NCBI GenBank assembly: GCA_016199835.1
Contig: JACQFX010000019.1
Coordinates: forward strand, 1 to 64,000
DNA from: Nitrosomonadales bacterium
GTDB lineage: Bacteria; Pseudomonadota; Gammaproteobacteria; Burkholderiales; Gallionellaceae
Reading direction: 5' to 3'
Length of the DNA stretch: 64,000 bases
This document shows positions 17,145 through 25,224 of this stretch, one piece after another (within the stretch, counting starts at the first letter, position 1; every line of letters begins with the position of its first letter). Below the pieces are notes generated by a model that did no database searches, was not told where the DNA came from, and saw only the letters and a program-made list of their open reading frames with translations. A program made the position numbers and the translations under genes.

Positions 17145-18032
17145 ATGAATGAAAAAATACTGGAAATGATACAGGGCGAGGAAAGTGCGTATCCACATGA
17201 GCTGGAGGCGCACTATGCCCGTGTCATGAATAAAATAATCGAACTGTGGGGCACGCATCGGATAGAGGAGTATTTCCTTGACCTGATGGTGGACAAGCGT
17301 GGCGATCGCCAGGGTTTCCCGCCGAAAGTGGTCGCCGATATTTTTCGCCTGAGCCAGATACATGAGCGCACCCATGGTACGTTGAAACCTGTCAGTCAGG
17401 ACCCGTGGACGAAAATGGCTGTCAGGGAGTTGATGGAAAGCGCGCCGCAATATGCGTACACGCCGCTCGAATTTCTCAAGGCGGTGGAAATGGGGAATAG
17501 CGCCACGATAGGCAGGTTCCTGAGTCGCGGCACGAATCTGGAGGTGCGCGACGAGCGCGGCTGGTCGCCGCTGATGATCGCTGCGGCCAATGGCAACGAA
17601 GAAATCGCCGCCCTGTTATTGCGCAGCGGAGCGGATGTGCGTGCCACGGATAACGCGGGCTATACTCCGCTGCATTGGGCGGCTTTCAATGGCCATGACA
17701 AAGTGGTGAAGCTGTTGATCGAGCAGGGTTCTGATCCGAATGCACTCAGCAATTTCGGCTGGTCGTCGCTCATGCAGGCCGCCACACGCGGGCATTGCGC
17801 GGCAGCAGAACTGCTGATCAAGGGCGGCGCCGATGTGAACCTGAGCAACACGGAGGGCTGGACGGCTCTGCTCAAGGCTACGGCCAATGGCCACGTCCGC
17901 ATGGTCATGTTGCTGCTGGCCATGGGAGCCGACCCCAATCTGCGGCATCAGGATGGCAGCACCGCGCTTTCCATTGCCAGCAAAGGCAAGAACGAGACCC
18001 TGATAGCTACGCTACAGCGGGCAGCCAGGTGA
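17145..18032 (+). CDS. ankyrin-repeat protein
   Basis: A 295-residue protein. Residues 1-115 form an alpha-helical N-terminal region without a recognised fold. From about residue 117 there are five ankyrin repeats, each with the TPLHWAAFNGH-type start (WSPLMIAAANGN, YTPLHWAAFNGH, WSSLMQAATRGH, WTALLKATANGH, STALSIASKGK). Ankyrin repeats mediate protein binding; the partner is unknown. No signal peptide is seen, so the protein should be cytoplasmic. The start is ATG at 17145; the frame is open upstream over the permease gene but that part is a shadow. Confidence 0.88.
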   Translation: MNEKILEMIQGEESAYPHELEAHYARVMNKIIELWGTHRIEEYFLDLMVDKRGDRQGFPPKVVADIFRLSQIHERTHGTLKPVSQDPWTKMAVRELMESAPQYAYTPLEFLKAVEMGNSATIGRFLSRGTNLEVRDERGWSPLMIAAANGNEEIAALLLRSGADVRATDNAGYTPLHWAAFNGHDKVVKLLIEQGSDPNALSNFGWSSLMQAATRGHCAAAELLIKGGADVNLSNTEGWTALLKATANGHVRMVMLLLAMGADPNLRHQDGSTALSIASKGKNETLIATLQRAAR

Positions 18033-18110
18033 TTAACGCCCCCGCAGGTCTGCATCCCTTGCAGCGGCTGGACTCGGTAATTTTTTGGAGCACTCAAAGG
18101 AAAAATCATC

Positions 18111-18521
18111 ATGTTGTGGATCAAGGCGTTTCATATCATTTTCGTCACCAGCTGGTTCGCGGGACTGTTCTACCTGCCGCGCATCTATGTGAATCTGGCG
18201 ATGGTCACGCAGGATGCGGAGCGCGCACGCCTGCTGTTGATGGCGCACAAGCTGTATCGCTTCGTGACACCGATCGCCGGACTGGCGCTGATATTCGGCA
18301 TGTGGCTGTGGATGGGTTACGGCTTCTCCGGCGTGTGGCTGCACATCAAGCTGCTGCTGGTGTTATTTCTCGTGGCCTATCATTTTTATTGCGGCCATCT
18401 GCTCAAGCTGTTCAAGCAGAACATCAACACGCACAGTCACGTCTGGTATCGCTGGTTCAACGAAATTCCCGTGCTGCTGCTGATGGCGGTCGTCATCCTC
18501 GTTGTGGTCAAGCCGTTGTAG
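18111..18521 (+). CDS. hemJ: HemJ-type protoporphyrinogen IX oxidase / CopD-family membrane protein
   Basis: A 136-residue inner-membrane protein with four hydrophobic helices. The N-terminal WIKAFHIIFVTSWFAGLFYLPR contains the conserved His and matches HemJ (UPF0093), which oxidises protoporphyrinogen IX in haem synthesis. Other conserved residues lie in HIKLLLVLFLVAYHFYCG and RWFNEIPVLLL. Length is close to the family's ~140 residues. The ATG is preceded by AAGGA. No other haem gene is nearby; the broader CopD family is the alternative name. Confidence 0.85.
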   Translation: MLWIKAFHIIFVTSWFAGLFYLPRIYVNLAMVTQDAERARLLLMAHKLYRFVTPIAGLALIFGMWLWMGYGFSGVWLHIKLLLVLFLVAYHFYCGHLLKLFKQNINTHSHVWYRWFNEIPVLLLMAVVILVVVKPL

Positions 18522-18561
18522 GCGCGAAGAATTGTCAGCCGGTTGAGCCCTTACAATAATG

Positions 18562-18598
18562 GTGCCGTTTTCTTGACAACTTGACAAGAAAGCGGCAC
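18562..18598. promoter_or_regulatory. inverted repeat upstream of toxin-antitoxin operon
   Basis: GTGCCGTTTTCTTG (18562-18575) pairs with CAAGAAAGCGGCAC (18585-18598), one mismatch in 14, around a 9-base spacer. It contains two TTGACA-like words and lies 26 bases before the antitoxin ATG. It could be the autoregulatory operator and promoter of the pair, or the terminator of hemJ. Confidence 0.45.
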
Positions 18599-18624
18599 TC
18601 TCCACAACCCGATGGAGGAAAACC

Positions 18625-18867
18625 ATGAAGACCATGACCGTGGGTGAATTGAAAGCGCACTTTTCCGAGGTGCTGGGGCAAATGCTCAAGAGCGGCGAAC
18701 CGGTCGCGATCAGTTATGGCAAGAAAAAGGAAAAAATTGCCGCGATCGTTCCCTATAGCCAGATCAAGCCGAAAACCGTGCGTACGCTGGGCCTGATGAA
18801 GGAGCGCGCGCGCTGCGTCATTCACGACGACTCCGCTTTGAGCGACGAGGAATTCCTCGTCGCATGA
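18625..18867 (+). CDS. type II antitoxin, Phd/YefM-like
   Basis: An 80-residue DNA-binding antitoxin. The N-terminal MKTMTVGELKAHFSEVLGQML is typical of the Phd/YefM fold, followed by the central strand AIVPYSQ and a charged C-terminal tail expected to wrap the toxin. Antitoxins of this kind bind their toxin and repress their own promoter. A strong GGAGG lies 5 bases before the ATG. The stop overlaps the toxin start (ATGA), so translation is coupled. Confidence 0.85.
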   Translation: MKTMTVGELKAHFSEVLGQMLKSGEPVAISYGKKKEKIAAIVPYSQIKPKTVRTLGLMKERARCVIHDDSALSDEEFLVA

Positions 18868-19262
18868 ATTATCTGCTCGATACCCATGCGTTTCTGTGGG
18901 CGGCCTTTGCGCCGAACAAGTTGAGTGCGCGGGCGAAGAAAGAAATCCGCTCTGCCGAAAACCGGATATGCCTGAGTAGCATTTCGTTCTGGGAAATTTC
19001 GCTCAAATATGCCTTGGGCAAGATCGAGCTGGAAAACTGCCAGCCCGACGACATGCCCGCCATCGCAGCGCAAATGCACATCGAAATCATTCACCCAACT
19101 GCGCAGGAAAGCGCTTCGTCCCACCGCTTGCCCAAATTCGCACATAAGGATCCGTTTGGCCGGATGATCATCTGGCAAGCTATCCAGCAGCCGCTCGTGC
19201 TGATCTCTAAAGACAGCGATTTCCCGGAGTATGGGAAGTGCGGGTTGAAAGTGCTGTGGTGA
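18864..19262 (+). CDS. PIN-domain ribonuclease toxin, VapC family
   Basis: A 132-residue PIN-domain protein, expected to be a Mg-dependent RNase that cleaves tRNA or rRNA when freed from the antitoxin. Acidic active-site residues are visible in NYLLDTHAFLWA (Asp6), SFWEISLKYALGK (Glu), HKDPFGRMIIWQA (Asp) and ISKDSDFPEYG. The set is complete, so the toxin should be active. It overlaps the antitoxin gene by four bases. The pair sits between hemJ and an RNA methyltransferase and may be horizontally acquired. Confidence 0.9.
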   Translation: MNYLLDTHAFLWAAFAPNKLSARAKKEIRSAENRICLSSISFWEISLKYALGKIELENCQPDDMPAIAAQMHIEIIHPTAQESASSHRLPKFAHKDPFGRMIIWQAIQQPLVLISKDSDFPEYGKCGLKVLW

Positions 19263-19305
19263 TTCCATGGCACGATTTGATTAACGTGTCTGAACAATAA
19301 ACTCT

Positions 19306-20448
19306 ATGCAAAATTTTTTCGCCCCCTGTCCGCGCGGACTCGAAGCAGTATTGAACGATGAGCTGGTCGAGCTCGGTGCGCAGGACGTGCGTGCCACCGA
19401 TGGCGGCGTACATTTCTCCGGCGAGTGGCTGCTAAGCTATCACGTCAATCTGCACAGCCGCATTGCCAGCCGCGTGCTGTGGCAGGTGGCAACGGCACAT
19501 TATCGCGACGAGCAAAATATTTACGACACGGTGCTCGCGCTGCCCTGGGGCGACTGGTTCGACGTATCGCGCACCATCCGCGTCAAGGTCACGGCGATCA
19601 AGTGTCCGCTGAAGAGTCTGGATTTCATCACGCTCAAGATCAAGGATGCGGTGTGCGACAAATTCCGCAAGCTTGCGGGTGCGCGCCCCAGCGTGGACAC
19701 GCACGCGCCGGACATCCGCATCCATGCCTTCCTCGAACAGAGTCGCATGACGCTGTATGTGGATACTTCCGGCGATGCGCTGTTCAAGCGCGGCGTGCGC
19801 CAGTACACCAACATCGCACCGCTGCGCGAGAATCTTGCGGCAGGGATATTGAAGCTGGCCGGCTGGAAGCCCGGCATACCGTTGCTCGACCCGATGTGCG
19901 GCAGCGGCACGTTTCTGATCGAAGCCGCGCTGATGTCGCTCAACATCGCGCCCGGCATGGTCCGCAACTTCGCGTTCGAGAAGCTGAAAAATTTCGATGC
20001 GGGCGCCTGGGAAAAAATACGTGCGGCGGCAATCGCCGCGCAACTGCCGGTGAGTGAACTGCCGATCTATGGCAGCGATCTGTACGGCGACGAACTCCGC
20101 GCCGCGCACAGCAATCTGGAAGAAGCGGGCATCCGCCAGGCGGTGGATCTGAAGCAGTGCAACGTGCTGGAAGTCTCCGCGCCCGCCGACCATGGCGTGC
20201 TGGTGGCGAACCTGCCTTACGGCGAACGCATGGGTGAGTTGGCGGAGCTGGAAGTGTTATATCCGCAATTGGGCGATGTGCTGAAGAGAAAATTTGGCGG
20301 CTGGAATGCTTACCTGTTCACTGCCGATTTGCGCATGCCCAAGTTCATCCGCCTCTCGGTCTCGCGCCGCACGCCGCTGTTCAACGGCGCGATCGAGTGC
20401 CGATTGTTCGAGTACAGGATCGTGGCGGGGAGCAACCGCAAGGAATAA
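19306..20448 (+). CDS. THUMP-domain SAM-dependent RNA methyltransferase, RlmL-N type
   Basis: A 380-residue enzyme predicted to methylate a guanine N2 in 23S rRNA, like the N-terminal half of RlmL/YcbY. The N-terminal ferredoxin-like and THUMP region is at about 1-155 (FFAPCPRGLEAVLNDEL). The Rossmann methyltransferase follows with LLDPMCGSGTFLIEAA, IYGSDLYGDELRAA and the catalytic VANLPYGERMG, the NPPY-type motif of N2-guanine enzymes. The fused RlmK half of the enteric protein is absent. It begins 43 bases after the toxin gene and is probably independent of it. Confidence 0.9.
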   Translation: MQNFFAPCPRGLEAVLNDELVELGAQDVRATDGGVHFSGEWLLSYHVNLHSRIASRVLWQVATAHYRDEQNIYDTVLALPWGDWFDVSRTIRVKVTAIKCPLKSLDFITLKIKDAVCDKFRKLAGARPSVDTHAPDIRIHAFLEQSRMTLYVDTSGDALFKRGVRQYTNIAPLRENLAAGILKLAGWKPGIPLLDPMCGSGTFLIEAALMSLNIAPGMVRNFAFEKLKNFDAGAWEKIRAAAIAAQLPVSELPIYGSDLYGDELRAAHSNLEEAGIRQAVDLKQCNVLEVSAPADHGVLVANLPYGERMGELAELEVLYPQLGDVLKRKFGGWNAYLFTADLRMPKFIRLSVSRRTPLFNGAIECRLFEYRIVAGSNRKE

Positions 20449-20502
20449 CAACCTTCCCTCGGTTTTTCGTCTTCCAAGGATCGTAGGCGTAGGAGAAGGG
20501 CT

Positions 20503-20548
20503 GGGGTCTTGCCTTTAGCCTTGCGCCGGAGGCAAAAGGCAAGACCCC
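20503..20548. repeat. REP-like hairpin
   Basis: GGGGTCTTGCCTTTAGCC (20503-20520) and GGCAAAAGGCAAGACCCC (20531-20548) pair with one mismatch in 18 around a 10-base loop. Sequences of this form are often linked to REP elements and their Y1 (RAYT) transposases. No transposase gene is present in the window. A half-copy (AAAAGGCAAGACC) occurs near 51390. Confidence 0.75.
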
Positions 20549-20561
20549 TGACCCCGTCGTG

Positions 20562-20608
20562 GAAATTTACTCGCCCCTATTGACGGGGGAGGCTAATGGG
20601 TGACCCCG
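20562..20608. repeat. 47-bp dispersed repeat, copy 2
   Basis: An exact match to 95-141, in the same orientation. It begins 13 bases after the REP-like hairpin and ends 93 bases before the FapA-family start codon. The pairing with a hairpin here but not at copy 1 suggests a composite element. Confidence 0.85.
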
Positions 20609-20701
20609 TCGTGCGATTTCTGGCTGACAAGCCAATCAGAATATGCAACCCTCCCCGCACTGACGTATGATGAAAAAAACCTGACAAAAAGGAATGTCGC
20701 A

Positions 20702-22129
20702 ATGGGAAATCCCGCCCCCCCCACCACTGTCCGTTCCGACGGAAAATTCTCCCTGCATCCCGCAACCGATCTGTCCGCACTTTACCTGAGCTACACCTTG
20801 CCGACCGGCGGCGGCTCGCCGGTACTCCCCGAAACTGTAATAGGCGCAGCCAAATCCCACGGCGTCACCGTCGAGCTGGATGTGGCGGCCATCAACAAGA
20901 CGCTGCTGGAAGGCGGCACCAATGTCCGCGTGGGCTATGGGCGCGCGCCCGTGCCGGGAGCGGACGGGCGCTTCGAGATACTGATCGACAACATGAAGAA
21001 ACGCAGCCCGCATCTGGACGAACACGGGCTTGCCGATTTCCGCGACCTGGGCGCGATCGTGACGGTCAAGCCGGGAGATCCGCTCATGCGCATCGTGGAG
21101 CCGGCAGCGGGAGTGCCCGGTCTGACCGTTACGGGAAAAGAGATCCCCGTGAAGCCGGGGAAAAGTGTCTCATTCCCGCCCGAACTCGAAGGCGTGACGG
21201 TAGCTCCCGCCGACCCGCATCTGCTCGTGGCCGCTATTGCCGGCTGCCCTGTCGTGACGAAGAACGGGGTGATGGTGGAGGCGATCTGTCACGTGAATAA
21301 CGTAGACCTGCATACGGGAAACATCACCTACGACGGCGGCGTGCATGTGGCGGGCGACGTGCATTCCGGCATGACGGTGAAGGCCACGGGCGACATCGTG
21401 GTCGAGGGCACGGTGGAGGATGCCCTGCTGGAGGCCGGCGGCGATGTGACGGTCAAGTACGGCATCATGGGCAGCGAGGGAGATGAGGACGCCACGGGCA
21501 ACAAGATGCATGCCACCATCAAATGCGGCGGGTCATGCACGGTGAAGTTCGCGCAGGACGCGCATATCTTTGCGGGGAACGGCATCTTCATCCACGAGGC
21601 AGCCATGCAGTGTGAACTCAGCGCCGCCCACCAGATCATCGTGGGCAGCAAAGGCAGCAGCAAGGGTGAACTCATCGGCGGGATAGCCCGCGCGACGATG
21701 CTGGTTCAGGCGCGCGACATCGGCTCCGACGACCACCCGAGGACTGTCGTGATCGTGGGGAACGACAAGGATCTCTACGAGCGTCTGCATGAATGCAACA
21801 GAATGCACACCATCGCCGACAACAAGTTCGCGGACGTGCTGATGTTCCTGGGCTCGGCGAAAAAAACTCCGGGCAAGTTCTCCCCTGAAACGATGGCAAA
21901 AGCAGAAACGGACCGGGTCGCCTTCCTCGCCGAGATCGCGGAGATCACTGCGGAAACCCTGCAGATCAAGAAAGAGATCGACCTCGCCCAGCAGGCACAG
22001 GTGGTAGCGGAGAAGCGGGTTTTTGCCGGTGCCGAGATACGCATCGGCCAGAGACATTACGAGGCCGAACAAGACCGCGAAGGCGGCGTGTTCAAGCTCG
22101 GACACAAGGGTGAGCTGGTGTTCGACTAG
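20702..22129 (+). CDS. FapA-family (DUF342) protein
   Basis: A 475-residue protein of the DUF342/FapA family. After a ~100-residue N-terminal domain, the centre (about 190-360) is a right-handed beta-helix of short repeats (TGNITYDGGVHVAGDVHSGMTVKATGD, then further V/I-G rich turns). A helical coiled-coil segment lies at about 395-440 (AEITAETLQIKKEIDLAQQAQ). Relatives are called flagellar assembly protein A, but no flagellar genes are near and the role is unclear. The ATG at 20702 follows AAGGA; the upstream open frame runs into the repeats. Confidence 0.85.
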   Translation: MGNPAPPTTVRSDGKFSLHPATDLSALYLSYTLPTGGGSPVLPETVIGAAKSHGVTVELDVAAINKTLLEGGTNVRVGYGRAPVPGADGRFEILIDNMKKRSPHLDEHGLADFRDLGAIVTVKPGDPLMRIVEPAAGVPGLTVTGKEIPVKPGKSVSFPPELEGVTVAPADPHLLVAAIAGCPVVTKNGVMVEAICHVNNVDLHTGNITYDGGVHVAGDVHSGMTVKATGDIVVEGTVEDALLEAGGDVTVKYGIMGSEGDEDATGNKMHATIKCGGSCTVKFAQDAHIFAGNGIFIHEAAMQCELSAAHQIIVGSKGSSKGELIGGIARATMLVQARDIGSDDHPRTVVIVGNDKDLYERLHECNRMHTIADNKFADVLMFLGSAKKTPGKFSPETMAKAETDRVAFLAEIAEITAETLQIKKEIDLAQQAQVVAEKRVFAGAEIRIGQRHYEAEQDREGGVFKLGHKGELVFD

Positions 22130-22170
22130 GGGTGAATTTGCGGTTGCGCGGTTGCGGTTGCGGTTGCGTT

Positions 22171-22230
22171 GGGGTCAGTTCTAACATTCCAACAAATTGC
22201 TGGAAATGTTGGAATGTTAGAACTGACCCC
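22171..22230. repeat. perfect 24-bp inverted repeat
   Basis: Bases 22171-22194 and 22207-22230 are exact reverse complements around a 12-base loop. Both outer ends are GGGGTCA/TGACCCC, as in the other REP-like elements. A G/C-repetitive tract (22139-22170) precedes it. It separates the FapA-family gene from the Rhs relic and may mark an insertion boundary. Confidence 0.9.
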
Positions 22231-22245
22231 GCGTTCGGGAGAACG

Positions 22246-22330
22246 GTAGAGGTAGTTTGTCGTTGCACTGCCGACGGACTTTTTGATGCGGCGATTCTGG
22301 TCGTCGTAGGCGTAGGCTTCGTTCAGCACG
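22246..22330 (-). pseudogene. rearranged Rhs gene fragment
   Basis: Bases 22246-22314 match 24156-24224 of the neighbouring Rhs gene at 67 of 69 positions. The match then switches to 24509-24530 (22304-22325). The two parents share TCGTAGGCGTA at the switch point, which encodes the AYAYD Rhs repeat. The encoded peptide is LNEAYAYD joined to DQNRRIKKSVG. It is a relic of Rhs-repeat recombination and is not expected to be expressed. Confidence 0.85.
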
Positions 22331-22425
22331 GGGGAACGCAACGCAGCACGAACGGCAGCGGGATGGGTGCGCCGTGCGGTGTTCGTGTTGGTTGTCGTTG
22401 CTTGCGTCATTGATTATTCAATTCA

Positions 22426-23064
22426 TCATTCGTTGTGTTGTTTAATTGAGCCTAGCCCCTTTTCCCACTCCTCATGGGCACACTTTTCCAGCAGTGCCTT
22501 TAGCTCTATTACTCGAGTCATCTCTCCTGCCAGATAAATGACACGCCCGTCCCGCAGGCTGATTTTCCAATTGATATTTTTTCCAGATGGGATCGTGAAT
22601 CGAGTGCTGCGGCTCAGCAACGTGCCCATTTCCTTTCCAAACCAGCGTTCGCTTATCACATGTGGTTCAACCGTTACCACGTCCGATGCCTTGAAACGGT
22701 CTTGTTTGAAATAATAACCACACAAGATAAATTCACCCTCATGATATGCAACGTTGCGCGCAATAAATTTCTTGCGCAATTCGACGAAGAACGCTTGATA
22801 GAAGCCGATACAGTAATAGACACACACCAAAAAAAAGAACATGAGTATTATGGCCGTGGCCATCTTATTGGCATCGCTGGCGTTATTCTTCAGAACATAA
22901 TTCAAGGCGAATATTGGAAAAACAATAGCGCAGATCGCCCACAGTAATGCACCGAGTGGCAAAAACATAAATGTTACAAACCGTGGATCACGCCAGCATT
23001 GCTCAGTTTTGCCTCTGTTGCTTTTTGTGCCTTCCAGCACGCTATTATTTTCTATTGTCATCAT
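22426..23064 (-). CDS. candidate Rhs immunity protein, membrane-anchored
   Basis: About 212 residues (216 if the GTG at 23076 is used). Two hydrophobic segments at about 35-60 and 70-95 are followed by a soluble domain with alternating strands that may be PH-like (SDVVTVEPHVI, TRFTIPSGKNINWKISL). No family is recognised. It starts 8-20 bases after the Rhs stop codon on the same strand, the usual place for the cognate immunity gene of a polymorphic toxin, and it is distinctly AT-rich compared with its surroundings. The immunity role is inferred from position only. The start is uncertain, as neither candidate has a well-placed ribosome-binding site. Confidence 0.6.
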   Translation of the reverse strand: MMTIENNSVLEGTKSNRGKTEQCWRDPRFVTFMFLPLGALLWAICAIVFPIFALNYVLKNNASDANKMATAIILMFFFLVCVYYCIGFYQAFFVELRKKFIARNVAYHEGEFILCGYYFKQDRFKASDVVTVEPHVISERWFGKEMGTLLSRSTRFTIPSGKNINWKISLRDGRVIYLAGEMTRVIELKALLEKCAHEEWEKGLGSIKQHNE

Positions 23065-23084
23065 TAGAATAGTCACATCTCAAT

Positions 23085-25208
23085 TTAGTATCTGGGTGAA
23101 ACTCCGCCCATTGTTTGCGGATTAACACAAATGTCACCGCAAGAATCCTCGCCCAACTTTTGTCCAAGTACCGTCCCTGAAGTGGTTATTGGCCAAGTTA
23201 CCGTAAACGCTGAAAGTGATTCTGCGAGGCTACTTGGATTGAAATTTTTTGTCAGCCCAGAGGCCACTCCACCGCTCAGCAAGGCACCGCCAGCCTCCCA
23301 TGGGTTGAATGATTTATTGGGGTCTGACCACACGCCGACAACCTGTATAGCCGTATCCACAGCGCCACTAATAATTGCCCCTTGTTTAATCGTTCCGCTA
23401 CCAGGAATCAGAATCGTTGCAGCACCACCAACAGCCCCGAGGCCACCATTGACAAGTACATCCTTGGCGCTGGGGTTAGGATTGGTAGCATAAGTACTTG
23501 CCACAGCGCCAGCACCGCCTAGTGCGCTGGAAGTTACCGTTGCACTACCGATCTCGCTTTCAACCCAGTCCACCACAGTGGATGCTGCCCCCCGAATTGC
23601 AGTTCCTGCAGCCGACAACCCTGATCGAATGGCAGTCCCTGCAGCCGACAACCCTGATCGAATGGCAGTCCCTGCGGCGGTGTCGGCCAATGTTTCAGCC
23701 GCAGCAACGCAAAGCTCAATTAGCGGCCCATAACACTTCCCACTCGGATCCGTAAAATTCACCGGACTATTCCCCACATACCCATACCGATTCAACCCAC
23801 CCCTCAACCCAATCGGATCCCTCTGCGCAAACCTCCCAACCGCCGGGTCATAATACCTCGCCCTGTAATAAACCAACCCCGTCCCATCCGGCTCCCTACC
23901 CGTATAGCCGTATTGCGCAATGCTATTGAGCTGCGCCGTCTGATACGGATTCCCCCAGGCATCGTACAGTTGCGCCGCATTGAGATACCCGTTCGCATCG
24001 GTCGTCGCAACCACGCTGCCGATCCCATCCTGGTGGTAATACCGCGTATCGTTCGCCGCGATGCGGATCAGCGGTTCGTCGGTGTTGGGGCCGTGGGTGT
24101 AGATCGCGTTGGCGTTGCTCCAGCTCGTGTATTCGCCGTGGATGTCGGCGCCGTTGTAGAGGTAGTTTGTCGTTGCACCGCCGACGGACTTTTTGATGCG
24201 GCGGTTCTGGTCGTCGTAGGCGTAAGTCTGGGTTGCCTGTCCGGTTTTGGCTACTTGGGTAAGTTGGTTCAGGGCGTTGTAGGTCAGCGTGGTGACCGTT
24301 GCGCCATTGCAGGTGTCCGTGCCGTTGGTGGTGACCGTGCCGCCTTCGCATTTTTTCACGAGGCTGCCGTTGGCGTCGTAGATCATCGCCGCCAGCAGGG
24401 GGCCGGATGCGCTGGTCTGGTGGATTTCCGTGAGCTGGTTGGCCGCGTCGTAACCGTAGTAGAGCGGCGTCACCCCATCGTTCCTTGCCGTGCGGTTGCC
24501 GAGCGGGTCGTAGGCGTAGGCTTCGTTCAACGCGGGGATGCGGTAGGCGCCGACGGTATTGCTTGAAGTAATACGCTGACCCACGCCGTCGTAGCTATAA
24601 TCGTGACGGCTGACCAGGGCGGTGTCGCTGTAACCGGTGCGGTTCTTGACCTGGGCCAGGGTGTTGTCGGGGTTCCAGGCGTATTGGGTGTTGACGCCGT
24701 TGGGGAGCCATTTTTCCGTGCGACGCCCGCCGGCGTCGTAGGCGTAGCTGACGTAATCCCCGTTCGGCGCCCAGATGCCGTTGAGGCGGCCCACGGGGTC
24801 GTACTGGTTGATGTCGGCATTGCCGTCGCTGTCCACCGTGGCGTTGAGCAGGCCGCCGGGGCTCCAGAAATAATTCAGCTCCTTGCCGCCGCGCCCGTCG
24901 GCGATGTTTTTGATGCGATGGGCGTCGTCGTAGGCGTAGCTGTAGGTCACGTCCGGCGTCTGCGCCGTGGTGGTCTGCCCCAGCGCGTTGCGCTGGTAGC
25001 GGGTGACCTGGCCGTCGTTGTCGGTGCGCGTCAGCATCTGGTGGCCGTAGCCCCAGGTGTATGTGGTGACCTGGCCTTTTGCGTCGGTAGTTTTGACGAG
25101 ATTGTTGTTGGCGTCGTATTCGAAATTCAAGAATTTACCCAGCGGGTCGGTCTCCGTGATCTTGCGCGGCATCACTCCGTCGTTCTTCGCACCACGGTTG
25201 CCGAGCAT
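23085..25208 (-). CDS. Rhs-repeat polymorphic toxin, 5' truncated, with variable C-terminal domain
   Basis: A 707-residue C-terminal part of an Rhs protein. Residues 1-450 are YD/Rhs repeats (YDALGNR-like words throughout). The hallmark core end YRARYYDPAVGRFAQRDPIGL...NRYGYVGNSPVNFTDPSGK finishes at about 491, followed by a 216-residue variable tip. The tip has a tandem SGLSAAGTAIR repeat and Gly/Ala-rich stretches (GGLGAVGGAATILIPG, GGALLSGGVASG) suggestive of membrane action; no enzyme motif is seen. The usual N-terminal ~700+ residues, with signal or PAAR region, are missing: the gene begins 17 bases beyond the pilU stop codon. It is therefore a truncated gene or a displaced toxin cassette. 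Confidence 0.85.
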   Translation of the reverse strand: MLGNRGAKNDGVMPRKITETDPLGKFLNFEYDANNNLVKTTDAKGQVTTYTWGYGHQMLTRTDNDGQVTRYQRNALGQTTTAQTPDVTYSYAYDDAHRIKNIADGRGGKELNYFWSPGGLLNATVDSDGNADINQYDPVGRLNGIWAPNGDYVSYAYDAGGRRTEKWLPNGVNTQYAWNPDNTLAQVKNRTGYSDTALVSRHDYSYDGVGQRITSSNTVGAYRIPALNEAYAYDPLGNRTARNDGVTPLYYGYDAANQLTEIHQTSASGPLLAAMIYDANGSLVKKCEGGTVTTNGTDTCNGATVTTLTYNALNQLTQVAKTGQATQTYAYDDQNRRIKKSVGGATTNYLYNGADIHGEYTSWSNANAIYTHGPNTDEPLIRIAANDTRYYHQDGIGSVVATTDANGYLNAAQLYDAWGNPYQTAQLNSIAQYGYTGREPDGTGLVYYRARYYDPAVGRFAQRDPIGLRGGLNRYGYVGNSPVNFTDPSGKCYGPLIELCVAAAETLADTAAGTAIRSGLSAAGTAIRSGLSAAGTAIRGAASTVVDWVESEIGSATVTSSALGGAGAVASTYATNPNPSAKDVLVNGGLGAVGGAATILIPGSGTIKQGAIISGAVDTAIQVVGVWSDPNKSFNPWEAGGALLSGGVASGLTKNFNPSSLAESLSAFTVTWPITTSGTVLGQKLGEDSCGDICVNPQTMGGVSPRY
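23605..23670. repeat. 33-bp tandem repeat in the Rhs toxin tip
   Basis: Two exact 33-bp copies (23605-23637, 23638-23670) with a degenerate third unit on each side. They encode the repeated SGLSAAGTAIR peptide near the start of the variable domain. Length is a multiple of three, so unit gain or loss keeps the frame. Confidence 0.9.
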
Positions 25209-25224
25209 GTCCTGCGCTGGCCTC

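Noticed and set aside
22132-22413. Plus-strand ORF across the inverted repeat and Rhs relic
   Set aside because: It reads the antisense of the Rhs relic and of the repeat; composition is repetitive and no start signal is seen.
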